A stretch of DNA of 64,000 nt, from positions 1 to 64,000 of the forward strand of contig CALUGY010000039.1 of NCBI GenBank assembly GCA_944320295.1, written 5' to 3'. Position 1 is the stretch's first letter, and each line of letters begins with the position of its first letter. Under the pieces are notes generated by a model. That model ran no database searches and was not told the origin of the DNA. It worked only from the letters and a program-made list of their open reading frames with translations. Positions 24,130 through 33,307 of the stretch are shown here, piece by piece. Both the position numbers and the translations under genes were made by a program. The DNA comes from an uncultured Bacteroides sp. Its GTDB lineage: Bacteria > Bacteroidota > Bacteroidia > Bacteroidales > Bacteroidaceae.

Positions 24130-25899
24130 ATGAAAGATTTTTTAAAGTTTACGCTTGCCACCATCACGGGCATAATCGCGTCGAGTGTCATCTTGTCGTT
24201 CGTCAGTTTCCTGATGATGTTCGCCATGTTGTCATCAGCGGACACGGAAACGCCGGTCAAGAAGAACTCCATCATGAAACTCCACTTGCAAGGCTCCCTG
24301 TCTGAACGGAGCCAGGAAAACCCCTTCGCCCTGTTCTTGGGCGACGAATACGAGTCCTACGGCTTGGACGACATACTTTCCGCCATAAAGAAAGCCAAGG
24401 AAAACGAAAACATAAAAGGCATTTACATAGAAGCCTCGTGGCTGGGCACAGGATTTGCCTCGCTGAAAGAGATAAGAGACGCGCTGGCCGATTTCAAGGA
24501 ATCTGGTAAATTTATCGTGGCCTACAGCGACATGTACACACAAGGAATGTATTACCTGTCGAGCGTGGCCGACAAAGTGCTGATGAACCCCAAAGGCATG
24601 GTGGAATGGAAAGGTCTGGCCTCCGCCCCCATATTCTACAAAGACTTGCTGGACAAAATAGGCGTAGAGGCACAGATATTCAAGGTCGGTACGTACAAGT
24701 CGGCGGTAGAGCCGTTCATCTCCACAGAAATGAGCGATGCCAACCGCGAACAAATCAACGCATACCTGGCCTCCATCTGGAAAGAAGTGGTAGGCGAAGT
24801 GGGAGAATCACGCAACCTGACTTCCGGACAGCTGAATACCCTTGCCGACAAGATGCTGGCCTTCTATCCTGCCGAAGAAAGCGTATCGAGCAAGCTGATA
24901 GACAGCCTGGCCTATAAGAACGACATGCGCGACTACTTGAAACGCATGGTCGGCGTGGACGAAGATGACGACCTGAACGTGCTTGGACTGAGCGACATGG
25001 CAGGCGTCAAGCGGAACGTACCGAAGGACAAAAGCGGCAACATCATAGCCGTATACTACGCCTACGGCGAGATAGACGGAGCCACCTCCATGACTAGCGG
25101 TGAAGAGGGCATCAACTCCGAAAAAGTAATCAAAGACCTGCGTAAACTGCAAGAGGACGAAGACGTGAAAGCCGTGGTGCTGCGCGTCAATTCGCCCGGA
25201 GGCAGCGCATACGGCTCCGAGCAGATATGGTATGCCGTAAGCCAATTGAAGAAAGAAAAACCGATCATCGTCTCCATGGGCGACTATGCCGCATCGGGCG
25301 GTTACTACATATCGTGCTGCGCCGATACCATCGTGGCCGAACCTACCACGCTGACAGGCTCCATCGGCATATTCGGCATGGCGTTCAACGCCGCGAAACT
25401 GGTGGACAAAATCGGCTTGGACTTCGACGTGGTGAAAACCAACCAATACGCCGACTTCGGGGCTACCCCGCGCGGCATGAACGAAGGAGAGATGGCCTTG
25501 CTCCAGATGAACGTGGAACGCGGCTACGACCTGTTCCTGACCCGCTGCTCCGACGGTCGCGGCATTGCCAAGGACGAGATGGACAAAATAGCCCAAGGGC
25601 GTGTATGGACCGGCGCCACAGCCAAGGAATTGGGATTGGTGGATGTGCTGGGCGGGCTGGACACGGCCATCGAAATTGCCGTGGAGAAGGCCGGTGTGGA
25701 TGCCTATACCCTCGTGTCGAAGCCTAACAAGCAAAGCTTCCTGGAAAGCCTGCTGTCCACCAGTCCGGGGAGCTACGTCAAGGCCAGCCTGCTTGAGGGC
25801 GAGCTGGGAGACGTATACAAACAACTGCACATCCTGCAAGGCATGGACGGGCAGAACCGCATACAAGCCCGTATGCCTTTCGAACCCAACATCAAGTAA
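24130..25899 (+). CDS. sppA: Signal peptide peptidase SppA, long (67K) form
   Basis: Membrane-bound serine protease that degrades cleaved signal peptides. The 589 residues start with one membrane anchor (about 8-32) and contain two ClpP-like domains. The Ser/Lys dyad is split between them as in E. coli SppA: Lys161 in GMVEWKG of the first domain and Ser389 in GDYAASGGYYIS of the second. VLRVNSPGGSAYGSEQ precedes the serine. It is the first gene of sppA-lpxK-purine phosphorylase-thiL, and the next start lies 4 bp after its stop. Confidence 0.95.
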   Translation: MKDFLKFTLATITGIIASSVILSFVSFLMMFAMLSSADTETPVKKNSIMKLHLQGSLSERSQENPFALFLGDEYESYGLDDILSAIKKAKENENIKGIYIEASWLGTGFASLKEIRDALADFKESGKFIVAYSDMYTQGMYYLSSVADKVLMNPKGMVEWKGLASAPIFYKDLLDKIGVEAQIFKVGTYKSAVEPFISTEMSDANREQINAYLASIWKEVVGEVGESRNLTSGQLNTLADKMLAFYPAEESVSSKLIDSLAYKNDMRDYLKRMVGVDEDDDLNVLGLSDMAGVKRNVPKDKSGNIIAVYYAYGEIDGATSMTSGEEGINSEKVIKDLRKLQEDEDVKAVVLRVNSPGGSAYGSEQIWYAVSQLKKEKPIIVSMGDYAASGGYYISCCADTIVAEPTTLTGSIGIFGMAFNAAKLVDKIGLDFDVVKTNQYADFGATPRGMNEGEMALLQMNVERGYDLFLTRCSDGRGIAKDEMDKIAQGRVWTGATAKELGLVDVLGGLDTAIEIAVEKAGVDAYTLVSKPNKQSFLESLLSTSPGSYVKASLLEGELGDVYKQLHILQGMDGQNRIQARMPFEPNIK

Positions 25900-25903
25900 G
25901 CGC

Positions 25904-27034
25904 ATGGAGGAGCACGATATCAAGATATGTCGATGGCTGTATCCCGTCTCATGGCTGTATGGGGCGGGGGTACGCCTGCGCAACAAGCTCTTCGACTGGG
26001 GATGGCTCCGGTCGAGGAGCTTCGACATACCTGTGATATGCGTGGGAAACCTTGCCGTAGGCGGAACCGGGAAAACGCCACACACAGAATACCTGATAAA
26101 GTTGCTCCTGAAGAACAAATTCCACGTGGCATCACTCAGCCGGGGTTATAAACGGAAGACCAAAGGCTATTTGCTGGCCGACGCACAAAGCGATGCGGCC
26201 CGTATAGGCGACGAGCCATTCCAAATAAAGTGCAAATACCCGGAAATACGGGTGGCGGTAGATGAAAACCGTTGCCATGGCATAGAGCAATTGCTCCGAC
26301 TGGACAATCCGCCCGTGGATGTCGTAGTGCTGGACGATGCCTTCCAGCACCGCTATGTCAAAGCCGGATTGAACGTATTACTGACAGACTACCACCGCCT
26401 GCTGTGCGACGACGCATTGCTCCCGGCAGGCAGGCTACGCGAACCGGCCACAGGGAAGCACCGGGCCCACATCATCATAGTTACCAAATGTCCGGAGCAC
26501 ATCAAGCCCATAGACTTCAATATTGTGTCGAAACAGCTCAATCTGTATCCGTACCAACACCTGTTCTTCTCCCGCTTGCGCTATGGCAGGCTCTATCCCC
26601 TGTTCCCGCAAACAGAAAATACGGATAGCGGGAAAGAGCAGATGATAGACAAGAACACATGGGTGTTGCTCTTGACAGGAATCGCCTCCCCCTCCGCACT
26701 ATTGGAAAAAATAAAGGCACAAGCCGGACATGTGGAATCCATGGCCTTCAAAGACCACCACGACTTCCACAAAAAAGACCTGCAACTGCTGAAAGACAAA
26801 TTCGAACAGCACACGGGAAGCAACAAGCTGATAGTGACCACGGAGAAGGATGCCGCACGCTTGAAAGGCCATCCACACCTGGACGATTGCCTGAAGCCGT
26901 ACATTTACGTGCTCCCCATAGAAATAGAATTTTTACAGGACCAACATATATTCAACCAAAAGATTATTGGCTATGTTAGAACGAATTCAAGAAACAGCGG
27001 CATTCTTAAAAGAAAGAATGCATACGCAACCTGA
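25904..27034 (+). CDS. lpxK: Tetraacyldisaccharide 4'-kinase
   Basis: Phosphorylates the 4' position of the lipid A disaccharide precursor at the inner membrane. The 376 residues contain the Walker A motif GNLAVGGTGKTP and SLSRGYKRKTKGY after it, with DDAFQHRYVK as the conserved acidic/Gln-His element. The longest frame opens at 25601 inside sppA, but the ATG at 25904, 4 nt after the sppA stop and preceded by purine-rich sequence, matches the family start (HDIKICRWLYPVSWLYG). Its last 62 bp overlap the purine phosphorylase gene. Confidence 0.94.
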   Translation: MEEHDIKICRWLYPVSWLYGAGVRLRNKLFDWGWLRSRSFDIPVICVGNLAVGGTGKTPHTEYLIKLLLKNKFHVASLSRGYKRKTKGYLLADAQSDAARIGDEPFQIKCKYPEIRVAVDENRCHGIEQLLRLDNPPVDVVVLDDAFQHRYVKAGLNVLLTDYHRLLCDDALLPAGRLREPATGKHRAHIIIVTKCPEHIKPIDFNIVSKQLNLYPYQHLFFSRLRYGRLYPLFPQTENTDSGKEQMIDKNTWVLLLTGIASPSALLEKIKAQAGHVESMAFKDHHDFHKKDLQLLKDKFEQHTGSNKLIVTTEKDAARLKGHPHLDDCLKPYIYVLPIEIEFLQDQHIFNQKIIGYVRTNSRNSGILKRKNAYAT

Positions 27035-27782
27035 AACGGCGATTATCCTCGGAACCGGCCTCGGCAGCCTTGCCGGAGAAATCACCGATAAATATGAGAT
27101 AAAGTATGAGGACATACCCAACTTTCCTGTCTCTACGGTGGAAGGGCATAGCGGGAAACTCATCTTCGGGAAATTAGGTTCAAAGGATATCATGGCCATG
27201 CAGGGTCGCTTCCACTTCTACGAGGGCTATTCCATGAAGGAAGTAACGTTCCCCGTACGCGTCATGCGCGAACTGGGCATAAAGACACTCTTCGTGTCGA
27301 ACGCCAGCGGGGGTACGAACCCGGATTTTGCCATCGGCGACCTGATGATTATCACAGACCACATCAACTATTTCCCCGAACATCCGCTACGCGGCAAAAA
27401 CATTCCTTACGGCCCCCGTTTCCCGGACATGAGCGAAGCCTATGACAAAGAATTGATACGCAAAGCCGATGCCATTGCAGCAGAGAAAGGTATCAAGGTG
27501 CAGCACGGCGTGTATTTGGGTACGCAAGGGCCTACATTCGAAACGCCTGCGGAATACAAAATGTTCCATGTCTTGGGAGCGGATGCAGTCGGCATGTCCA
27601 CCGTGCCCGAAGTCATCGTGGCCAACCATTGCGGTATCAAGGTGTTCGGAGTATCAGTCATCACGGATTTGGGAGTGGAAGGCAAAATAGTGGAAGTTTC
27701 CCACGAAGAAGTACAGAAAGCAGCCGATGCCGCCCAGCCCAAAATGACCGAGATAATGCGGGAACTCATCAACCGGGCATGA
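26973..27782 (+). CDS. Purine-nucleoside phosphorylase (PNP-I family)
   Basis: Splits purine nucleosides with phosphate to the base and ribose 1-phosphate for salvage. The 269 residues carry ILGTGLGSLAG, the phosphate and ribose site VEGHSGKLIFG, VSNASGGTNP, GPTFETPAEY and GADAVGMSTVPEVI, all hallmarks of the trimeric PNP family. The longest frame begins with TTG at 26967. The ATG at 26973 (MLERIQETAAF) fits better. The first 62 bp lie inside lpxK in another frame. It is followed after 53 bp by thiL. Confidence 0.95.
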   Translation: MLERIQETAAFLKERMHTQPETAIILGTGLGSLAGEITDKYEIKYEDIPNFPVSTVEGHSGKLIFGKLGSKDIMAMQGRFHFYEGYSMKEVTFPVRVMRELGIKTLFVSNASGGTNPDFAIGDLMIITDHINYFPEHPLRGKNIPYGPRFPDMSEAYDKELIRKADAIAAEKGIKVQHGVYLGTQGPTFETPAEYKMFHVLGADAVGMSTVPEVIVANHCGIKVFGVSVITDLGVEGKIVEVSHEEVQKAADAAQPKMTEIMRELINRA

Positions 27783-27835
27783 CATACCCGCAACAAACAA
27801 AAGGAATAAACTTAAGACATTCACAAAAACAGTAA

Positions 27836-28894
27836 ATGAGGACTGAAATAGCGACTCTCGGTGAGTTTGGCCTGATACGCCACCTCACCGAGGGCATGGA
27901 ACTGACAAACGAATCGAGCCGCTACGGCGTGGGCGATGATGCCGCAGTATTGCATTACTCCCAAGACAAAGAGGTACTCGTCACCACGGACTTGCTGATG
28001 GAAGGCGTACACTTCGACCTGACGTATGTGCCCCTGAAGCACTTGGGATACAAGTCCGCCATAGTCAACTTCTCGGACATTTGCGCCATGAACGGAACGC
28101 CCAAGCAAATCACGGTGTCTTTGGCCATATCAAAACGCTTCAGCGTGGAGGATATGGAGGCACTTTATGCAGGCATACGTTTAGCCTGCGAAGAGTACGG
28201 AGTTGACATTGTAGGGGGGGATACGACTTCCTCATATACCGGGCTCGCCATCAGCATCACCTGCATTGGCGAAGCCGAAAAGGGGAAAATCGTTTACCGC
28301 AACGGTGCGAAAGAAACGGATTTGATTTGCGTCAGCGGTGACTTAGGGGCTGCCTACATGGGCTTACAACTTTTAGAGCGCGAAAAAGCCGCTCTCCAAG
28401 GCAAAGGCGACGATTTGCAGCCCGACTTCGCAGGTAAAGAATATCTATTGGAAAGACAACTAAAGCCCGAAGCCCGCATGGACATTATCAAGAAGCTTGC
28501 CCAAGCAGGTATCCGCCCCACCGCCATGATGGACATCTCCGACGGATTGTCATCGGAATTATTACATATCTGCACCCAGAGCAAAGTAGGCTGCCGCATC
28601 TACGAGGAGCATATCCCAATAGATTACCAAACGGCTGTCATGGCAGAGGAGTTCAACATGAACCTCACCACCTGCGCCTTGAACGGAGGCGAGGACTACG
28701 AGCTACTGTTCACAGTACCCATTGCCGACCATGAGAAAGTATCTGAGATGGAAGGAGTCAGGCTCATCGGCCATATTACTAAACCTGAATTAGGTTGCGC
28801 CTTAATCACCCGCGACGGACAAGAATTCGAATTAAAAGCCCAAGGCTGGAATCCTCTAAAAGAAGATTCAACTTCTTCCGTCAACGACAAATAG
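27836..28894 (+). CDS. thiL: Thiamine-monophosphate kinase
   Basis: Phosphorylates thiamine monophosphate to the diphosphate cofactor. The 352 residues contain GEFGLIRHL at the start, the metal-binding GVGDDAAVL, TTDLLMEGVHF, VNFSDICAMNG, GGDTTSS, ATP-site MDISDGLSSEL and NGGEDYELLF. All are diagnostic of ThiL. It is the last gene of the sppA operon. No TPP riboswitch was seen upstream, consistent with its place in a mixed-function operon. Confidence 0.96.
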   Translation: MRTEIATLGEFGLIRHLTEGMELTNESSRYGVGDDAAVLHYSQDKEVLVTTDLLMEGVHFDLTYVPLKHLGYKSAIVNFSDICAMNGTPKQITVSLAISKRFSVEDMEALYAGIRLACEEYGVDIVGGDTTSSYTGLAISITCIGEAEKGKIVYRNGAKETDLICVSGDLGAAYMGLQLLEREKAALQGKGDDLQPDFAGKEYLLERQLKPEARMDIIKKLAQAGIRPTAMMDISDGLSSELLHICTQSKVGCRIYEEHIPIDYQTAVMAEEFNMNLTTCALNGGEDYELLFTVPIADHEKVSEMEGVRLIGHITKPELGCALITRDGQEFELKAQGWNPLKEDSTSSVNDK

Positions 28895-28932
28895 TCCTTT
28901 AACAAACCGTGCCACCATCTATAGGCTTAAGC

Positions 28933-28976
28933 CATATTGCAAGTGCAAAATATACAGTATCAGTACTTGCAATATG
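28933..28976. repeat. Inverted repeat between thiL and the gtrA-like gene
   Basis: CATATTGCAAGT (28933-28944) and ACTTGCAATATG (28965-28976) form a perfect 12-bp stem with a 20-nt loop. It sits between converging genes. No T-tract follows, so it may be a weak terminator or a repeat remnant. Confidence 0.6.
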
Positions 28977-29062
28977 CCTTGAGGCACAACCAACGAACTA
29001 TACTGTGTAAGCCACAAAATGATACAATATCCGCCAAAGATTTAATGGGACTACCGTCCTAT

Positions 29063-29485
29063 TCATTTACCTCCTGAAACCGGAGAACGTTTCCGAAACA
29101 ATAGAACATCGGCAAAGAAGTTGAACATGCCAGAGACTGTAAGAGCGACAAGGTTGCAAATCACAACATCCCAACCAAACATCTTCTGGAAAAGCAACAA
29201 GAATACCATCTTGATAAGAAAGCCTGCCACGGCAGAACAATTCGAAATAAGGAAACGGCCAAAGAAGTCCTTTACCGACTGCTTTCTTATATTACCTTTC
29301 CATATCCAAAAATAGGAACACAAGAAATTACTGAATACAGCAAATTCAAACGAAATGGCAGGCGAAAGTACATTTATAGTCCAATAAGTATGGAACAAGA
29401 AGTCTGAGCAAATCCACAAGACAAGAGAATCAATCCCTGTCCCTAGCAAGCGGCTGACAAAAAACTCCAAATACTTATGAAACAC
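29063..29485 (-). CDS. GtrA-family membrane protein
   Basis: A 140-residue protein with four membrane segments. It has the GtrA-like pattern of a small polytopic protein with an acidic/aromatic first helix (FFVSRLLGTGIDSLVLW), FLCSYFWIWKGN in the middle, and VSGMFNFFADVLLFRK at the end. GtrA proteins are thought to help move lipid-linked sugars or to assist surface polysaccharide synthesis. The predicted start is GTG (29485), 11 bp after the phosphatidyltransferase stop, so the two form an operon. Confidence 0.85.
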   Translation of the reverse strand: MFHKYLEFFVSRLLGTGIDSLVLWICSDFLFHTYWTINVLSPAISFEFAVFSNFLCSYFWIWKGNIRKQSVKDFFGRFLISNCSAVAGFLIKMVFLLLFQKMFGWDVVICNLVALTVSGMFNFFADVLLFRKRSPVSGGK

Positions 29486-29496
29486 GACAGCTGTTT

Positions 29497-30195
29497 TTAT
29501 TTGTTATCGTCTTGCTTCGGTTTCAAAGGATCACGCAGGGCAAGCACACGACGGTCTTTCACGAACTGGCAGAAGTGGATGATGAACAAGAATGCCGCTA
29601 TAGCTAAACCTATCACATCGAACAGGCCAAAACGGAGATTACCCGTTCCCCAACTTATTTCCGACCATGAAGTGTACATGCACAACGTATTGATGATAAT
29701 TACCACCAAGCGGAACTCCGTGGGGCCGAAACTACTATAGGTAAGTCGGAACTCGTCTTTAATAATGGCACATATGTAAGTATATGTAGACAGCACCAAA
29801 TAGCCTGCCAAGACCAACAAAGTAATCTCCAGACGGAACATGGGAGAAAGGCCAAAGCCTATGCACATGATACAAATAGTTATGGCATCCAGCGTATGGT
29901 CGATAAAGAAGCCGTAAACCGGGCGTTGTGTATTCCTCACACGGGCAAGTGTCCCGTCAAGGCTGTCACCATACCAGTTAATGACCAAACCTAAAGATGA
30001 AATCCACAAATATTGTATGTTAATATTAGACAAGATACAGCCTAACGCGGAAATTACGGCACCAAATACGCCTAAATAAGTAAGGAAGTCTGATGTCACC
30101 CAACGCGGTTGACGTTTTGCAAGCCACACAAGCACCTTTCTCTCAGCCTCATTAAGTATTGAAGTTTGTATTCTTGCAGACGTTTCTTTTCCCAT
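29497..30195 (-). CDS. CDP-alcohol phosphatidyltransferase family protein
   Basis: Integral membrane enzyme that condenses a CDP-alcohol, such as CDP-diacylglycerol, with an alcohol acceptor. The complete family signature DGx2ARx8Gx3Dx3D is present as DGTLARVRNTQRPVYGFFID then HTLD. The acceptor cannot be deduced. Using the ATG at 30195 gives 232 residues with about six membrane segments. A longer frame to 30225 would run over the promoter -7 box. The gene is followed by a GtrA-like gene, which suggests a lipid or surface-glycan role. Confidence 0.88.
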   Translation of the reverse strand: MGKETSARIQTSILNEAERKVLVWLAKRQPRWVTSDFLTYLGVFGAVISALGCILSNINIQYLWISSLGLVINWYGDSLDGTLARVRNTQRPVYGFFIDHTLDAITICIMCIGFGLSPMFRLEITLLVLAGYLVLSTYTYICAIIKDEFRLTYSSFGPTEFRLVVIIINTLCMYTSWSEISWGTGNLRFGLFDVIGLAIAAFLFIIHFCQFVKDRRVLALRDPLKPKQDDNK

Positions 30196-30222
30196 TTTTA
30201 AATTCTTTTTTCTATTTCCCGG

Positions 30223-30252
30223 CAAAAGTACATTATCTTTCTAAGATTCAAA
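30223..30252 (-). promoter_or_regulatory. Promoter of the phosphatidyltransferase-gtrA pair
   Basis: Minus-strand TTTG (30252-30249), 18 nt, then TACTTTTG (30230-30223) fits the Bacteroidetes promoter. Its position fixes the downstream start at 30195. Confidence 0.7.
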
Positions 30253-30395
30253 CTTATTAGCACTACTTTTTTACGACTGTTAACAAAAGAAAGAAGGCTT
30301 CCATGCTCCCGGCCCGGAGATACCATAACCCGTTGTCTTAATAATATGACACCCCATTGCGTCCGAAGCCATGCAAACTGGCAACATATTCTGCA

Positions 30396-31709
30396 TCAGT
30401 CGAACATGATGCAAAAGCGGGTCAAACCGTCGGCATACGTGCGTAAAGAAAAAGCACAGCCATGCCTTACCAGCACTTCACGGATAAACACGAGGCCAAT
30501 GCCCTGCCCCTTTGGTTTCGTGGAATAAAAAGGCGTAAACAATTTGGACTCGCTGTCCTTGCTTATGCCCGGCCCATTGTCTTCTATTTCTATATACGAA
30601 GGAGCTTTCGTACGAACGACAATGCGGCCAGGCTGCGGCCGTTGCGACCTTCCATCTTGCCCAATGCTCTCCATGGCGTTCTTTATGATATTCACCAATA
30701 CTTGCTCAAAAAGGGAGGCATCCATAAGGACTTTGCCGGCTTGCCCGTCACACTCCAACAACAATTCAATGCCCCGTTCAGCACAAGCCCCTTCCATGAA
30801 ACGTTTGCAGGCAGCAGCCACCTCGTTCAACTCTACCGGAAGCAATACCGGTTCCGGTATTTTCACCACATCGGCAAAGCGGGTGATAAAACGGCTCATG
30901 GAAAAACAACGTTCCACACAAACGTGCATGACATTGCAAATATCCTCCATCCCCTGTTCGGATGAAAGTGCCTGCCCAACCGTATCCAACGTAGAGGTAA
31001 TTCCGGCCGTCGTATTGTTCACTTCATGCGCTATCATCCGGATCACCTTTTCGTAAGCACGTTTTTCCACCTTTATCACCTCGTCCGTCATCTTCTCTAT
31101 CAAGTAAAACGGGTGTTTGAAGCCATGGTCGATGAAATATGAATGCGAACACTTGTAAACATTGGCATCGTTCAAATGAATGACGGCCGTGTTCTCACGT
31201 GGAATGGCAGCCAGCTTCAAGGCCAGCGACGAGTCCAGTTGCTCCATGCGTTTACCGCAAATATCGTCTTTGCGCAGACCTATCATTTTTATGGCCACCG
31301 GATTGACCTCCGAAATCTCGCCGTCGAACGTCAGGATGACCACCCCCATCGGTGAAGCTTGAATCAGCAAGTCCAAGAAATGGTTCTGCTCCCGCAGGCG
31401 GAGGCGTTCGTTCCGCAATTGGTCCATCATGCGGTTGAATATGTTGACAATACGGTCCGCCTCATATTGCCCCACCAGGCCCAGACGGCTACTGAAATCC
31501 TGCTCGCGCAACAACTCCATACCGTAGTCCACCACATTCATCGGTTTTATCACACGCTGGTAGACTATCAACAGGAGAGCAATGGCACAGCACAATCCTC
31601 CCTCCGCAAGCAGCAAATGGAAGGGTGCAAGCTCCTTAAAGAAGGCCAAGGCGATGCCAAGGAGAACTAAAAGGAAAACAAGCGTGAAGAACAAAAACTT
31701 GACGCGCAC
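30396..31709 (-). CDS. NtrB-like sensor histidine kinase
   Basis: A 437-residue kinase with two membrane segments (about 4-24 and 30-50), a HAMP-like linker, a PAS domain (about 112-185, ASPMGVVILTFDGEI) and the phosphoacceptor His228 in IRMIAHEVNN. The ATPase domain shows NIIKNAMESIG, EDNGPGIS and GQGIGLVFIREV. The HEVNN form of the H box is common in NtrB-type kinases that partner sigma-54 activators. The start is GTG at 31709, 67 bp after the regulator stop. It is the last gene of the tolC-ntrC-ntrB group. Confidence 0.9.
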   Translation of the reverse strand: MRVKFLFFTLVFLLVLLGIALAFFKELAPFHLLLAEGGLCCAIALLLIVYQRVIKPMNVVDYGMELLREQDFSSRLGLVGQYEADRIVNIFNRMMDQLRNERLRLREQNHFLDLLIQASPMGVVILTFDGEISEVNPVAIKMIGLRKDDICGKRMEQLDSSLALKLAAIPRENTAVIHLNDANVYKCSHSYFIDHGFKHPFYLIEKMTDEVIKVEKRAYEKVIRMIAHEVNNTTAGITSTLDTVGQALSSEQGMEDICNVMHVCVERCFSMSRFITRFADVVKIPEPVLLPVELNEVAAACKRFMEGACAERGIELLLECDGQAGKVLMDASLFEQVLVNIIKNAMESIGQDGRSQRPQPGRIVVRTKAPSYIEIEDNGPGISKDSESKLFTPFYSTKPKGQGIGLVFIREVLVRHGCAFSLRTYADGLTRFCIMFD

Positions 31710-31776
31710 GTCCAGTAAATGTGTTTATGGTTTCTACTCCCGAAAAGATGGCAGCGGTTATCCCCGTCCCACCCTG

Positions 31777-33144
31777 TCAGTCGTTTATTTTTATATCATA
31801 TTTCTCCAACCTGCGATAAAGGGCCGCCCGGCTGATGCCCAATGCGGAAGCCACCTGGGTGAGGTTGTTCCTATGGGATGACAGAGCCTGCAAGATGGTT
31901 TGCCGCTCAATCTCGTCAAGCGTCATCCCCGCAAAGGAAGGCGACGCATTGGAGGCCGGCCTTGCAGAAGTATCTTGGGCAAGGTTTCCAAGCTCGAAGT
32001 CCGAAGCCTCCAAACGTTTTTTCCCGCACATCAGGACAGTACGTTCCACAAGGTTTTTCAGCTCGCGGATATTGCCCGGATAAGGCAGGCGGGAAAGAAA
32101 GTCGAGTGCTTCGGGGCTGAACTCCACACGCGGCAGCGCATTCTGTTCGGCCTGCCTGTCGGCAAAGTAGCGTGCCAGCAAAGGGATGTCTTCGCGACGT
32201 TCGCGCAAGGCTGGCAACTTTATGGTGATAAGGTTGATGCGGTAAAACAAGTCTTCGCGGAAGGTGCGTGCCGAAACCATGGCACGCAAGTCGGCATTGG
32301 TGGCCGAGACCACACGTACGTTCACCTTGCGGGGATGGCTGTCGCCCAATGGCTCAAAGGTCTGGTCTTGCAGCACACGGAGCAGCTTCACCTGACACGA
32401 CAAGTCGAGTTCGCCTATCTCGTCAAGGAAAATCGTGCCACCGTCGGCCAGTTCGAAACGCCCTTGGCGGTCGGCCACAGCATCGGTAAAAGCGCCTTTG
32501 CGATGGCCGAACATCTCGCTCTCGAACAAACTCTGCGAAATGCCGCCCAGATTCACTTTCACGAAAGGCTTCCCTGCGTGTTGACTGTTGGCATGAATGG
32601 CTTCGGCTATCAATTCCTTGCCGGTCCCGCTCTCGCCTGTGACAAGCACTGAGGCATTGGTGGGAGCGATGCGTGCCACGACATCGAGCACTTCCGTCAA
32701 AGCCTTGGACTGCCCGATGATACCGCTTCGCTCCAGCTTCCCGACCGCAGAGGCATCACCTCCGTTCCGCACCACGTGCCTCAGTTCAAGCGCCGTCTCT
32801 ATACGCTGGAGCAAAGCCGCATTGTTCCAAGGCTTGGTAACGAAATCGAAGGCACCGGCACGCATCCCCATCACGGCAAGCTCTATACTCCCCCATGCCG
32901 TCATGAGAATCACCGGCACGTCGGGACGGAACAACTTCACCTGCTTGAGCAATGTCAGTCCTTCCTCACCCGAAGTGGAGAGGGTGAAGTTCATGTCCAT
33001 CAGTATCAGGTCGGGGGCTTCGGCACGCACCATCTCCATCGCTTCGCGGGGACCCGGTACGACCTGCACCGCATAACCTGCCCGCTTCAGCATGAATTGG
33101 AGCGAGGAACGCACCCCGCTGTCATCGTCTATTACGAGTATCAT
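31777..33144 (-). CDS. NtrC-family sigma-54-dependent response regulator
   Basis: A 455-residue transcription activator. The receiver domain carries acidic DDD near residue 6-8 and phosphoacceptor Asp50 (LILMD). The AAA+ domain (about 140-370) has Walker A GESGTGKE, the sigma-54 contact loop GAFTDA instead of the canonical GAFTGA, and Walker B GGTIFLDEIGEL. The Fis-type helix-turn-helix NLTQVASALGISRAALYRRL is at the end. A -7 box (TATCTTTG, 33178-33171) and an 88-bp repeat lie upstream, so it may be transcribed both alone and from the tolC promoter. The likely targets are the palindromes at 34879-34922. Confidence 0.93.
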   Translation of the reverse strand: MILVIDDDSGVRSSLQFMLKRAGYAVQVVPGPREAMEMVRAEAPDLILMDMNFTLSTSGEEGLTLLKQVKLFRPDVPVILMTAWGSIELAVMGMRAGAFDFVTKPWNNAALLQRIETALELRHVVRNGGDASAVGKLERSGIIGQSKALTEVLDVVARIAPTNASVLVTGESGTGKELIAEAIHANSQHAGKPFVKVNLGGISQSLFESEMFGHRKGAFTDAVADRQGRFELADGGTIFLDEIGELDLSCQVKLLRVLQDQTFEPLGDSHPRKVNVRVVSATNADLRAMVSARTFREDLFYRINLITIKLPALRERREDIPLLARYFADRQAEQNALPRVEFSPEALDFLSRLPYPGNIRELKNLVERTVLMCGKKRLEASDFELGNLAQDTSARPASNASPSFAGMTLDEIERQTILQALSSHRNNLTQVASALGISRAALYRRLEKYDIKIND

Positions 33145-33200
33145 AAAAACAGATTCTTCTTATGTAGGAACAAAGATAATGAAAAATACAATGCCCGCAA

Positions 33201-33288
33201 GCGCGACATGTTCCGGGCAAACGCGCAACATGTTCGGAGCACGGGCGCAACACGTTGCGAGCACGCTCCCGACGCGTTGCGGACAAAC
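33201..33288. repeat. 88-bp dispersed element, copy 4 (4 x 22 bp)
   Basis: Cores ACATGT (33206), ACATGT (33228), ACACGT (33250) and ACGCGT (33272) are 22 bp apart. It fills much of the 163-bp gap between tolC and the NtrC-type gene, both on the minus strand. It most resembles the copy at 18446 in its first units and the copies at 23878 and 59276 in its last unit (TGCGGACAAAC). Confidence 0.95.
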
Positions 33289-33307
33289 GCCCAAAGCATG
33301 ACACAGG

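Noticed and set aside
25601..25903. lpxK start inside sppA
   Set aside because: Shadow frame of sppA. The true LpxK N-terminus starts at 25904 just after the sppA stop.
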